The position numbers and the translations under genes were made by a program. 33,689 bases of DNA, taken from assembly GCA_905480575.1 (NCBI GenBank), contig CAJQQZ010000026.1, positions 1-33,689 on the forward strand, in the 5' to 3' direction. How positions within the stretch are numbered: the stretch's first letter is position 1; each line of letters starts with the position of its first letter. The notes under the pieces were generated by a model. The model did not search any database and was not told the DNA's origin. It saw only the letters and a list, made by a program, of their open reading frames with translations. The stretch comes from an uncultured Alphaproteobacteria bacterium. GTDB lineage: Bacteria; Pseudomonadota; Alphaproteobacteria; UBA7985; CAJQQZ01. Below, piece after piece: positions 26,342-33,689 of the stretch.

Positions 26342-26878
26342 ATGAACAGTAAAATAGTAAAAACAAGCAAATTTCTCTCCCTAATTCTAAGACACAAACC
26401 AGAGACTATCGCCGCCAAACTCGATTCCGAAGGATGGCTTTCAATCGACGAGCTGATCGCAAAGTCCAAGACGCCACTCACTCGTGAATTGATTGAAGAG
26501 GTTGTCGTTACCAACGACAAGAAACGTTTCACCATTTCTGAAGATGGCAACTTTATCAGAGCTTCACAAGGCCACTCGATCAACGTTGACCTCCAGTTTA
26601 AAGCAATCGAACCGCCTTCAATTCTCTACCATGGGACAGCTACGCGGTTTCTCGCATCAATCCTCAAAGAAGGCCTAACGCCCCAAAACAGGCAACATGT
26701 TCATCTCTCCGCGACGAAAACCACAGCTGTCGCTGTCGGGAAAAGACATGGAAAACCTGTCATTCTAACCATTGACGCAGCGAGCCTCTTCAAAGGCGGA
26801 CAGGAAATTTACCTATCCGAAAACTCAGTCTGGCTAACAAATGCTGTTCCGGTTTCTGCCATTAAGGTTGAAAGTTAG
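26342..26878 (+). CDS. kptA: RNA 2'-phosphotransferase, KptA/Tpt1 family
   Basis: 178 residues from ATG 26342 (MNSKIVKTSKFLSLILRHKPE). The N-terminal winged-helix lobe has the LRH motif (R17, H18); the C-terminal ADP-ribosyltransferase-like lobe has HGT (97-99), and basic residues at R73 (IRASQGHS) and R135 (GKRHGKP) match the expected catalytic set. The enzyme moves a 2'-phosphate from RNA to NAD+, giving ADP-ribose 1'',2''-cyclic phosphate. Eukaryotes use it in tRNA splicing; its bacterial substrate is unclear. A TTG 36 nt upstream would add a non-homologous extension. It converges on the nuclease-like gene with a 63-bp gap. Confidence 0.92.
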   Translation: MNSKIVKTSKFLSLILRHKPETIAAKLDSEGWLSIDELIAKSKTPLTRELIEEVVVTNDKKRFTISEDGNFIRASQGHSINVDLQFKAIEPPSILYHGTATRFLASILKEGLTPQNRQHVHLSATKTTAVAVGKRHGKPVILTIDAASLFKGGQEIYLSENSVWLTNAVPVSAIKVES

Positions 26879-26941
26879 TACACCTCTCTTGCTATCCGGT
26901 ATCGATTGTTTAAAGGATTCACCCAGAAAATAGCGCTTCAA

Positions 26942-28189
26942 CTAAACGAGTTTTGAAGCACGTGCATCACTCAATAAGTTGATCGCTAGGTTCTCCAACG
27001 AGTCAATAAACTGCTTCCTGCTTTTGAATTTCCTAACGTCTTGAAATACTCGAACAAGTCTAATCTCATTAGGCGCGTCCTTTTTCCCCTCAAAAAACTC
27101 TTCTTCATACTGCCGGAAATGATCAAGCTCAAGATTAGTATCGTTTGTTCTGCCCGGCCATTTTGCAATTATCCGAAAGTTACTGCCATCAATTTCTTCC
27201 AATGACTTAAGCAACCAGGTAGCACAGGCTTTCGCTTTCTTATTCTCGGGCGGGAGAAATTTAAACTGGCAAGAAATTGAACAAGCTTTCAAATCAGCAG
27301 TCACCTCTAATTCATGCTTAGGCACTGGCAAACTATACTTAGCAGACATTTGATAATCTTTTGTCAGGCTGTCACGATCTACTTTGGTACGTTCCTTTAA
27401 GTCCTTTTTTAGTTTAGTAGACAGTTTCAGAGGAACTCGTTCACCGCACACATGACCAAGTTTCAAACTCAAATCTCTTGTTTCCTGCTGCCAAGCATTA
27501 ACCACCTCAGCCACACCTTTTGTGTTGGCGTTGAATCCGGTTGTAGTTTTCGAGAATTCAACGAACTCGGGCCACATTTTTGGCATTTGGTCAAACGTCG
27601 AAACGCCACTATCGCTTTCAGAAAAGAACCTTAGCAACTCACTGATCAATGCCGTTTCAGCGTCGTTTAGGCTCTCCTCATTTTCTAAAAACAAGTGAGT
27701 CTCTGCTACAATATACGCCCACGGAAAATGATAAACCTGCCGACCTTTTCGTCGATTTGATGCAGCATGATAAGTCAGTTCGTGCGGGTTCGACGTGAAT
27801 TCGTTGGAAATAGAGAGAACAGCGTCAATACCCAGATTCTGTGCCAATGACATATAGTCTTGCATTTGGTCGGCTCTGACAACACTGGAACCGCATTTAG
27901 CTTCAATGAACATTGACCACTTTGTTGTGCCCCGTTCACAAATGACCAAACCATCCGGTCGTCCAACATGCTCTCGCCCGAGCTCAAACACAGGCTCCAT
28001 AAAGCTAGAATATTTAGAAATCTTTCCTGTATTGTAATTCACATTTTTAAGAATGAAGCCACGGTAACTAGGAACGAGCTCAAGCGCCGCCATAAAAACG
28101 GACAACAATCGTCGTTCTGGTTTCTTAAACGATGGGATTAATTGGGCCTTGTTTCCCTTGTTCTTCAATTTTTTGAGTATGTCTTCCAT
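26942..28189 (-). CDS. PD-(D/E)XK nuclease-like protein of unknown role
   Basis: 415 residues. The N-terminal half contains a likely PD-(D/E)XK core: E65, then RPDG (D79), then MFIEAKCG (E96, K98) and a following helix with Q108/Q110 (ADQMQDYMSLA). This is the arrangement of restriction-type endonucleases. The C-terminal half (about 200-415) is charged and not recognised. The ATG at 28189 has GAGAGG 5 nt upstream; a reading from 28240 adds 17 unlikely residues. It stands alone, with no partner methylase, helicase or toxin partner. The coding style looks more AT-rich and lysine-rich than its neighbours, which fits acquisition by transfer. Function unassigned; a defence role is possible. Confidence 0.7.
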   Translation of the reverse strand: MEDILKKLKNKGNKAQLIPSFKKPERRLLSVFMAALELVPSYRGFILKNVNYNTGKISKYSSFMEPVFELGREHVGRPDGLVICERGTTKWSMFIEAKCGSSVVRADQMQDYMSLAQNLGIDAVLSISNEFTSNPHELTYHAASNRRKGRQVYHFPWAYIVAETHLFLENEESLNDAETALISELLRFFSESDSGVSTFDQMPKMWPEFVEFSKTTTGFNANTKGVAEVVNAWQQETRDLSLKLGHVCGERVPLKLSTKLKKDLKERTKVDRDSLTKDYQMSAKYSLPVPKHELEVTADLKACSISCQFKFLPPENKKAKACATWLLKSLEEIDGSNFRIIAKWPGRTNDTNLELDHFRQYEEEFFEGKKDAPNEIRLVRVFQDVRKFKSRKQFIDSLENLAINLLSDARASKLV

Positions 28190-28255
28190 TTTCGCCTCTC
28201 TCGTTTTTAAGAGAAAAAGACAAATCTGAAAATTTTTCAACTATAAACAGTCAAA

Positions 28256-28271
28256 TAGCCAATCTTGGCTA
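28256..28271. terminator. Short palindromic hairpin after the duplicated secreted-protein gene
   Basis: TAGCCAATCTTGGCTA forms a 6-bp stem with a four-base loop, and includes the TAG stop codon of the gene ending at 28269 (minus strand). In the leftward direction it is followed by ATTTGACTGTTT, only weakly U-rich, so it is at best a modest terminator. It also lies in the upstream region of the nuclease-like gene and could instead be an operator. Confidence 0.35.
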
Positions 28272-28955
28272 CTTATTAATCAGTTGATCCCCTGCCAGCA
28301 CCTTTGCGGGATAGCGGTCACCGCGGTCTTTGCCAACCCAGACGATGCCTTCGTCGGTTTGATAGACCTCATAACAAGACCAGGCACCGTTGTCCCATTC
28401 CGAGCAATAGTTCAGGCCTTGCACATTCCATAAACCGTAAGATGTCGGGCGTTGACCGTCAGCGTAGGCCGTTGTGCCGTCCGCCAGAAACAGCTGGCGA
28501 AACGGAGGTTTACTGGCCGTGCCAACGGCAGTGTTTCCGGTTAAGGCTTGTTTAATTTCCTCGCCGGTCATGCGGCGTTCTTGCAAAAGTCGCTCACCTT
28601 TAAGAACGCGGGCGGGATAGCGCACTTCGTTGAGTTCCGCGGCCCAAACAATGCCTTCATTGTTTCGAAAGACCTTGTAACATTCCCACTCACCGGCGGC
28701 CCAAAGTGAACAATAGAGATCGTCGCCAGTTTTCCAATTGCCGAGGGAAGACCGCTTCCCCTTCTCGGCATAGACAGTTTCAAAATCTCGGCCGAAATAC
28801 TGTCGATAAGGCCATTCGGGGTCCCAGGAGACTGCCGTATTTCCAATCAGGACCTCTTTGATTTCCTGATTGTTGAGGCGAACTTCCTCTGCTGCCTGCG
28901 CCAAAGAAATGAACGTCGAAACCAGAAAGAAAAAACTAAGTGTTAGCAGCCTCAC
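28269..28955 (-). CDS. Secreted protein with two tandem ~95-residue repeats (DUF995-like)
   Basis: 228 residues with a clear signal peptide (1-21, ending AQA). The mature protein is two copies of one domain, about 27-125 and 128-226. Each has GNTAV, then R-Q-x-F, a G-x-W segment, YCS.W followed by W.CY, then NEGIVW or DEGIVW, RYPA.VL.G and a closing L. Each repeat thus carries a Cys pair likely to form a disulfide. The pattern resembles DUF995-type domains; I am not certain. Start is GTG at 28955, with GAGGG upstream, overlapping the preceding MaoC-like gene by 20 nt, so it is probably co-transcribed with pepF and that gene. Confidence 0.75.
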   Translation of the reverse strand: MRLLTLSFFFLVSTFISLAQAAEEVRLNNQEIKEVLIGNTAVSWDPEWPYRQYFGRDFETVYAEKGKRSSLGNWKTGDDLYCSLWAAGEWECYKVFRNNEGIVWAAELNEVRYPARVLKGERLLQERRMTGEEIKQALTGNTAVGTASKPPFRQLFLADGTTAYADGQRPTSYGLWNVQGLNYCSEWDNGAWSCYEVYQTDEGIVWVGKDRGDRYPAKVLAGDQLINK

Positions 28956-29409
28956 GTGCGCCCTCGTTGGTCAGTATTATGACTGTCCAATCCATCGAAA
29001 TGGTTGGCTCGCCATTAACTGCTGCTTCAAGGGAAAAGGCAAGATAGCCGCGATCACGTCTCTTTGATGAAGATCGCTTTTCAGTCAAAGTGACCGTCCC
29101 TTTCAGATCTTCGCCAGGATGCCAAGGTCTGAGCCAGCGTAAGTTTTCAATGCCAGGCGCTCCAACGGCCCAAGATTTCAGCAAGACGCTATTACAAAAC
29201 TCAAGGAAACAAAGCACTTGCGTCTGAAAGCCAGACGCTATCAAACCACCGAAGTGGGTTTTGGCCGCTTCTTCCTCATTCAGATGAAAACGTTGCGGGT
29301 CGAATTCTTTCGCAAATGCTTTGATTGCTTCGTTGGTCAATCCGGGCACGTCAAAAGGAAAGACATAGCCCTCTTCAAAATCCTCAAAGGTCTTCTTACC
29401 GTCGATCAT
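28936..29409 (-). CDS. MaoC-family hotdog hydratase-like protein
   Basis: 157 residues. The hotdog-fold hydratase-2 signature is visible as AFAKEFDPQRFHLNEEEA, with the catalytic pair D37 and H42 five residues apart, followed by the glycine-rich FGGLIASGFQTQ. MaoC-type enzymes hydrate 2-enoyl-CoA thioesters, though many single-domain members have unknown substrates. The ATG overlaps the pepF stop by 1 nt (TGATG), and its end overlaps the next gene by 20 nt, so the three form one operon. A link to the acyl-CoA synthetase across the divergent pepF start is possible but only positional. Confidence 0.88.
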   Translation of the reverse strand: MIDGKKTFEDFEEGYVFPFDVPGLTNEAIKAFAKEFDPQRFHLNEEEAAKTHFGGLIASGFQTQVLCFLEFCNSVLLKSWAVGAPGIENLRWLRPWHPGEDLKGTVTLTEKRSSSKRRDRGYLAFSLEAAVNGEPTISMDWTVIILTNEGAREAANT

Positions 29410-31238
29410 CAGTCCATCTCTTCCAGTTCATCAATGAAGCGAGAAAGCAGAGACAAGCCTTGATCCCAAAAGTTCGGATCGCTGGCATCAAGGCCAAAGG
29501 GTGCAAGAAGCTCTTTATGTCCTTTTGAGCCACCGGCTCTCAACATATCGAGGTACTTTTCGGCAAAACCCTCCTCAGCATTCTCATAGACTGCATAAAG
29601 AGAATTCACCAAACAGTCGCCGAACGCATAAGCATAAACATAAAACGGAGAGTGGATGAAGTGAGGTATGTATGACCAAAAGTTCTTATACTCATCATCC
29701 CAACGGATGGCTGGCCCAAGGCTGTCTTCCTGAACCTTCAGCCAAATCGAACCAATGTCCTCTGGCAGAAGCTCTGATTCTTTGCGGGCGTCATGCAGAG
29801 CCGTTTCGAACTGATGGAAAGCGATCTGGCGGACTACCGTGTTGATCATGTCCTCCACTTTCCCTGCCAACATGATTTTACGATTTACGGGATCTGTTTG
29901 CTCTGCCAGCAATTTACGGAATGTCAGCATTTCACCGAACACCGAAGCAGTTTCGGCCAAGGTCAACGGCGTGCCCGCCATCAATGCTCCCTGTTCGCCT
30001 GCGAGCACCTGATGAACACCGTGCCCGAGTTCGTGAGCCAACGTCATCACATCTCTTGTTTTGCCTTGATAGTTCAATAGCAAATAAGGGTGCGCCGAGG
30101 GCACGGTCGGGTGGGCGAAGGCACCTGGCGATTTACCAGGACGTGTTGGAACATCAATCCAAGCATTGTCAAAGAACAGTTTACCAACGTCTCCTAAATC
30201 AGGAGAGAATGCATAGTAAGCATCGAGCACTTTTTCTTTAGCTTGCCCCCAGGGAACCAGCGTCTCGTTCGCTGTAGGCAAAGGCGCGTTACGGTCCCAA
30301 TACTCCAACTGTTCTTTGCCCATCCACTTGGCCTTGAGAGCGTAATAGCGATGGGCCGTCTTTGAGTAACCGTCACTCACAGATTTCGCCAAAGCGTCTA
30401 CTACCTCATCTTCAACTTGGTTATCCAGGTTCTTCGACGACACCGGGCGTTCAAACTTACGCCAGCGGTTAGCGATTTCTTTGTCTTTGGCGAGCGTATT
30501 GGTGATCAAAGTGAAGAGATTAATATTGTCACCCAAAACTTTGCCAACCGACTTAGCGGCTTCTTTGCGAACCTTCTCATCAGTGTCACTGAGTTTGCTC
30601 AGGACGACAGCTGACGTTAGCTCTTCCCCTTGGAATGGAAAACGTAGACTCGCCATGGTCTCATCGAAGAGGCGGACCCACGCACCCCGTCCAGAAACTG
30701 ACTGCTCAAGCAGAAAAGCCTCTAGCTCGTCAGAAAGCTGATGATCTTTGTAGGAGCGAACCTCAGACAACCAAGGTTTGTAATGTGCCAACTCTGGTAC
30801 TTGTAGCTTTTCTTGGTATTTGGCTTCGTCCAGGCGATTGAGTTCCAAAGTGAAGAACAAGGTTTCAGATGAAATCACCGTAGCGCGCTCTTTCATTGTT
30901 TGGAAGAACTGACTGATTTCCGGGTCCGTCATGTTTCCTGCGTGTAACAAACCAGCGAAAGACATGATTTTGCCAAGGCCGTCACTCAGAACCTCATAAT
31001 CACGCACGGCTTTGGCAATTCTCTCGCCCCTCGCCCGTTTCAGCTTGCCCTCAAAGCGCTTGCGAAACTTGGCCGCTTCCGTCTCCAGTTTGACGAGATC
31101 GCGCTCCAATTTCTTATCATTCATTCCCTTGTAGAGATCTTTCAAATCCCAAACCGGAAGAGTACCGAGATCAGGATCTTCAACGGCTTTAGGCTTAGCC
31201 GGTGCAAAAGAACGAACGGATTTGGAAACAGGAAGCAT
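29409..31238 (-). CDS. pepF: Oligoendopeptidase F (M3 metallopeptidase)
   Basis: 609 residues, typical of the PepF/M3 subfamily. The zinc motif is AHELGHGVHQVL (HELGH 402-406), with the third ligand glutamate in LAETASVFGE (E429). The preceding LLLNYQGKTRDVMTL and the C-terminal SPFYVYAYAFGDCLVNSLYAVYE are also family-like. It degrades oligopeptides in the cytoplasm; no signal peptide is seen. The ATG at 31238 has only a weak SD. First gene of the pepF, MaoC-like, secreted-protein operon; it is divergent from the acyl-CoA synthetase across 115 bp that contain several TTGAC/GATC-rich words. Confidence 0.92.
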   Translation of the reverse strand: MLPVSKSVRSFAPAKPKAVEDPDLGTLPVWDLKDLYKGMNDKKLERDLVKLETEAAKFRKRFEGKLKRARGERIAKAVRDYEVLSDGLGKIMSFAGLLHAGNMTDPEISQFFQTMKERATVISSETLFFTLELNRLDEAKYQEKLQVPELAHYKPWLSEVRSYKDHQLSDELEAFLLEQSVSGRGAWVRLFDETMASLRFPFQGEELTSAVVLSKLSDTDEKVRKEAAKSVGKVLGDNINLFTLITNTLAKDKEIANRWRKFERPVSSKNLDNQVEDEVVDALAKSVSDGYSKTAHRYYALKAKWMGKEQLEYWDRNAPLPTANETLVPWGQAKEKVLDAYYAFSPDLGDVGKLFFDNAWIDVPTRPGKSPGAFAHPTVPSAHPYLLLNYQGKTRDVMTLAHELGHGVHQVLAGEQGALMAGTPLTLAETASVFGEMLTFRKLLAEQTDPVNRKIMLAGKVEDMINTVVRQIAFHQFETALHDARKESELLPEDIGSIWLKVQEDSLGPAIRWDDEYKNFWSYIPHFIHSPFYVYAYAFGDCLVNSLYAVYENAEEGFAEKYLDMLRAGGSKGHKELLAPFGLDASDPNFWDQGLSLLSRFIDELEEMD

Positions 31239-31353
31239 GGATTTTCTTTCATTGCCTTGTCAAATTGAGCCCTTATATGTCAACTAAGCCTTAACTTGAC
31301 AATGATCGAATGATCAAGATCGGTACAAAGAGTTGTGAAACGGGGAGAGCAAC

Positions 31354-33165
31354 ATGGTCGCTATCAACTATTCAACCGTGGCAAGCTTGCCAGCGATGTT
31401 TTTTGAACAAGCAGACGACAAAGGTGAAGCGCCTTTTTTGTGGGCTAAGGAAAATAAGAAGTTTCAGCCGATCAGCTGGCGCGAAGGCGCTGAAACAGTC
31501 CTGCAATTGGCGGCTGGCTTACAGGAACTTGGCATCAAAGCTGGTGACCGCGTTGTACTCGTTTCTGAGAACCGCCCAGAGTGGTGCCTTGCAGATCTAG
31601 CCATTATGGCCACGGGTGCCATCACTGTTCCAGGATACACCACCAACACAGTGCAAGATCACACGCACATTCTGAACAATTCCGGCGCTGTGGCAGCCAT
31701 TGTTTCAACAACAGCGCTTTCCAAACGAGTCTTGCCAGCGGCTTTACAGGCCAAAGCCTGCAAAACAGTAATCTCGATAGAGGAGCCTTACGAAACCAAG
31801 AACCTTCGCGGGCTAAAGCTTGAAGATTGGTCAGAGGTCATTGAGAATGGGAAGGGTGCGGAATCGGCTATTCGAGAACAGCTTGATCGCTTAGAGAGAA
31901 CCAACACAGCCTGTATTATCTATACGTCTGGCACAGGTGGTACTCCCAAAGGCGTCATGCTTAGCCATGGTGCCATCATTTGCAACTGTATGGGTGCTCA
32001 CGACGTGTTGGAAGAAGTTGGTCTCGACCAAGAAGTCTTCCTCTCATTCCTCCCCTTGTCACATGCCTATGAGCACTCCGGTGGTCAGTTTTTCCCAATC
32101 TCCATTGGCGCAGAAATCTACTACGCTGAAAGCATTGAAAAACTGCTCGACAACCTAGCCGAAGTTCGCCCGACAGTGATGTTCTCGGTCCCTAGGCTGT
32201 TTGAAGCCATCCGCACAAGAGTCCTTAGAGGCCTGAAGGATCAATCCAGCTTCAAACAAGGACTGTTTGAGAAGACCCTTTCACTTGGCAAGAAACGTTA
32301 CGAGCAAGGCGGACGGTTGGGCCCAATTGATGGTTTAGCCGACGGCATTCTGGAACGCCTGGTCCGATCCAAAGTGAAAGATCGCTTTGGCGGGCGGCTC
32401 AAGGCTTTCGTCGCTGGCGGCGCAGCTCTGAACTATGAAATTGGCCTTTTCTTTGAAGCACTGGGTCTTCCCCTCCTGCAAGGCTATGGTCAAACAGAAG
32501 CAGCCCCGGTCATTTCCGTCAACCGGTTGGGTAAAGTTAAACTCCACACTGTTGGTCCCGCCTTAAAAGGTGTCGATCTCAAGATCGCCAATGACGGGGA
32601 AATCTTAGTCCGTGGCGAACTGTTGATGCAGGGCTATTGGGGCAACGACGAAGCGACGAGACAGACACTCTCGAAAGATGGCTGGCTTCATACCGGCGAC
32701 ATCGGCCAGTTGGATGAAGATGGCTACTTGGAGATCACCGATAGAAAGAAAGATATCATAGTGAACGCAGGCGGTGATAACATTTCGCCAGCACGTGTTG
32801 AAGGACTGGTCTCGTTGCAGGAAGAGATCGGCCAGATCATGGTATATGGCGACAAGAAACCGAACCTAGTGGCGGTGATCATCCCAGACCCCGAGTGGTT
32901 AGCAGCCTGGTGTAAAGAAGAGGGCCTCGAAAACACCCTCACTGACTTGGCCAAAGAAGAGAGGCTACACAAAGTAGTTGGGGCAGCCATCTCCGCTTCT
33001 AATCAAGATCTCTCCAACATTGAAAAAGTGCGGAAATTCATCATCGGTACGGAAGAGTTCACAACAGACAACGAGCTCATGACGCCGTCAATGAAGATCA
33101 GACGGCACAAAATCAAAGAAATCTACCAAGACCAGTTGGAAGCGCTCTACAAGAAAGGACGTTAA
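31354..33165 (+). CDS. Long-chain fatty acid-CoA ligase (AMP-forming)
   Basis: 603 residues, the size of the FadD15/LACS-like group. The adenylate-forming P-loop is YTSGTGGTPKG (190-200); GYGQTEAAPV lies in the middle of the protein, and the hinge motif DGWLHTGDIGQLDEDGYLEITDRKKDIIV leads into the C-terminal lid, with the likely catalytic lysine in MTPSMKIRR near the end. It activates fatty acids through an acyl-AMP to acyl-CoA for beta-oxidation or lipid synthesis; no membrane segment is obvious. The ATG has GGGGAGAG 5 nt upstream. It stands alone on the plus strand. I give no symbol because fadD paralogues are many. Confidence 0.92.
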   Translation: MVAINYSTVASLPAMFFEQADDKGEAPFLWAKENKKFQPISWREGAETVLQLAAGLQELGIKAGDRVVLVSENRPEWCLADLAIMATGAITVPGYTTNTVQDHTHILNNSGAVAAIVSTTALSKRVLPAALQAKACKTVISIEEPYETKNLRGLKLEDWSEVIENGKGAESAIREQLDRLERTNTACIIYTSGTGGTPKGVMLSHGAIICNCMGAHDVLEEVGLDQEVFLSFLPLSHAYEHSGGQFFPISIGAEIYYAESIEKLLDNLAEVRPTVMFSVPRLFEAIRTRVLRGLKDQSSFKQGLFEKTLSLGKKRYEQGGRLGPIDGLADGILERLVRSKVKDRFGGRLKAFVAGGAALNYEIGLFFEALGLPLLQGYGQTEAAPVISVNRLGKVKLHTVGPALKGVDLKIANDGEILVRGELLMQGYWGNDEATRQTLSKDGWLHTGDIGQLDEDGYLEITDRKKDIIVNAGGDNISPARVEGLVSLQEEIGQIMVYGDKKPNLVAVIIPDPEWLAAWCKEEGLENTLTDLAKEERLHKVVGAAISASNQDLSNIEKVRKFIIGTEEFTTDNELMTPSMKIRRHKIKEIYQDQLEALYKKGR

Positions 33166-33191
33166 CGGCTTTGTGAGACGGCTTTGATTTC

Positions 33192-33211
33192 CTGTCTAGT
33201 TTTTGAGACAG
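33192..33211. repeat. Hairpin downstream of the acyl-CoA ligase gene
   Basis: CTGTCT and AGACAG form a perfect 6-bp stem around AGTTTTTG. It lies between the ligase stop at 33165 and the next start at 33240. There is no U-run after it, so it is not a standard terminator. Confidence 0.35.
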
Positions 33212-33239
33212 TAAGCTGTGTTCAACAAAAGGAACTCAA

Positions 33240-33551
33240 ATGCTTAACTTCCGTCTGATTTTCGCGTCGTTCACGATTTTGCTGCTGGCTTCAACGAATC
33301 CTGGCATGGCTGATGAAGCAGGTATCGATAAACACGCTGGCTATTACTACCCCAGTCCTGAAGTATCATCCGAGTACCTATCAAGAGGGGCACCTATCCC
33401 AGAAGTTGGTCGCACGGGCCGCATCGCCTTTATCGTCGGCTTCGCAACGGGTGAAGAAAAGCTAGGCTATGAGCGCCCTTGGGACATCTTCGTTAAAGGG
33501 TCTGAGGCTGAAAAACTCATCATTGTCGCGAAAGAAGATGGACGCCTCAAT
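33240..33551 (+). pseudogene. Secreted protein gene, 5' fragment interrupted by an insertion sequence
   Basis: The first 104 codons encode a signal peptide (about 1-24, cleaved after GMA) and a mature start DEAGIDKHAGYYYP. The segment resembles a roughly 170-residue secreted family of alphaproteobacteria that is often labelled, probably wrongly, as molybdopterin-guanine dinucleotide biosynthesis protein A; in that family KLIIVA-x-x-DGR is followed by a conserved YRARALLAML-type helix. Here similarity stops after KLIIVAKEDGRLN (N104), and an IS481-like end begins at the next base. The frame then runs 7 more IS-derived codons to a TGA at 33575. AAAGGAACTC precedes the ATG. The family match is from memory. 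Confidence 0.6.
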
Positions 33552-33689
33552 TGTAGAAGTTCAGACCTGATCTGACAGTTTCCGGATTTTGATGCGGTGT
33601 CTGTCGGATCAAATTCAGTTTATGAACTTGGCCTTCCAGATTTCTTTGCCCTCTATCATTGTCTCAAATGGCGTTCTTCCGCAACATCT
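33552..33689 (-). mobile_element. Right end of an IS481-like insertion sequence (partial)
   Basis: The element is proposed to start with TGT at 33552 (TGTAGAAGTTCAG...CTGACAGTT), where the host gene loses similarity. IS481-family ends typically begin TGT. About 63 bp of noncoding end sequence precede the transposase stop codon at 33615, and the transposase runs off the window on the minus strand. The other end and the target duplication lie outside. The boundary could be off by a few bases. Confidence 0.6.
33615..33689 (-). CDS. IS481-like transposase, C-terminal fragment (partial)
   Basis: The last 24 codons are inside the window: CCGRTPFETMIEGKEIWK and then AKFIN before TGA. IS481-type DDE transposases commonly end with a GRTP..T..DGK..W.EK-like sequence after the catalytic core, and this peptide matches that pattern closely. 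The catalytic residues lie outside the window. Identification rests on the short tail and on its position at the break in the neighbouring gene. Confidence 0.6.
   Translation of the reverse strand, partial: RCCGRTPFETMIEGKEIWKAKFIN

Noticed and set aside
26236-26583. 115-codon minus-strand ORF opposite kptA
   Set aside because: It is antisense to a clearly homologous gene, has no start signal or recognisable domain, and looks like a shadow frame.
33576-33689. In-frame TGA at 33573-33575 followed by 38 open codons, as if by readthrough or selenocysteine
   Set aside because: The sequence after 33552 is better explained as the end of an IS481-like element with its transposase on the other strand; the open frame is then coincidental.

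Overview
The window looks like chromosomal DNA of a moderate-GC alphaproteobacterium, possibly marine and Rhodospirillales-like. I base this on gene content (a combined ccmCDEFGHI cluster, leuA beside mreBCD-mrdA-rodA, the ycjX/ycjF pair, an extensin-like protein, a DddP-type M24 protein) and on how the proteins read; the order-level placement is inference. Each edge appears to carry one end of a different insertion sequence: an IS630-type transposase start at 1-54 and an IS481-type right end at about 33552-33689.

Layout. 136-2550 (minus): a tightly overlapping trio, MATE exporter, DUF938 methyltransferase and YcgN-type cysteine-cluster protein. 2641-3330 (plus): membrane-anchored extensin-like, M15-related protein. 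3354-8880 (minus): a nearly gapless cytochrome c maturation operon, ccmC-D-E-F-G-H-I, including a 58-codon ccmD; ccmA and ccmB are not here. 8989-11402 (plus): ycjX and ycjF, overlapping by 4 nt. 11412-13493 (minus): oligopeptidase B, divergent from a PaaI-type thioesterase (13560-14003) followed by a small membrane protein. 14483-14595 is an imperfect inverted-repeat element that looks like a MITE, next to a bidirectional terminator. 14675-15133 is a lipoprotein. 15407-17059 is an iron-type ABC permease without its partner genes.

17223-24911 (minus) is the core block: a Leu-rich leader peptide (24792-24911), leuA, then the rod-shape genes mreB, mreC, mreD, mrdA (PBP2) and rodA. MreB organises, MreC/MreD couple, and PBP2/RodA polymerise and cross-link lateral-wall peptidoglycan. 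The leader and its mutually exclusive RNA pairings form a leucine attenuator, the most informative regulatory structure in the window.

25006-28189 is more accessory in character: a DddP-like M24 protein that keeps every metal ligand but apparently lacks the catalytic Asp, an RNA 2'-phosphotransferase (KptA), and a stand-alone PD-(D/E)XK nuclease-like protein of unknown role. 28269-31238 (minus) carries PepF, a MaoC-type hydratase-like protein and a secreted protein with an internal duplication. 31354-33165 (plus) is a long-chain acyl-CoA synthetase. 33240-33551 is a secreted protein gene apparently broken by the IS at the right edge.

Start sites were re-chosen from Shine-Dalgarno (SD) position and family length. 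Several are not ATG: TTG for DUF938, extensin-like and mreD; GTG for ccmF, ccmH, rodA and the duplicated secreted protein. No tRNA, rRNA or CRISPR array was seen.
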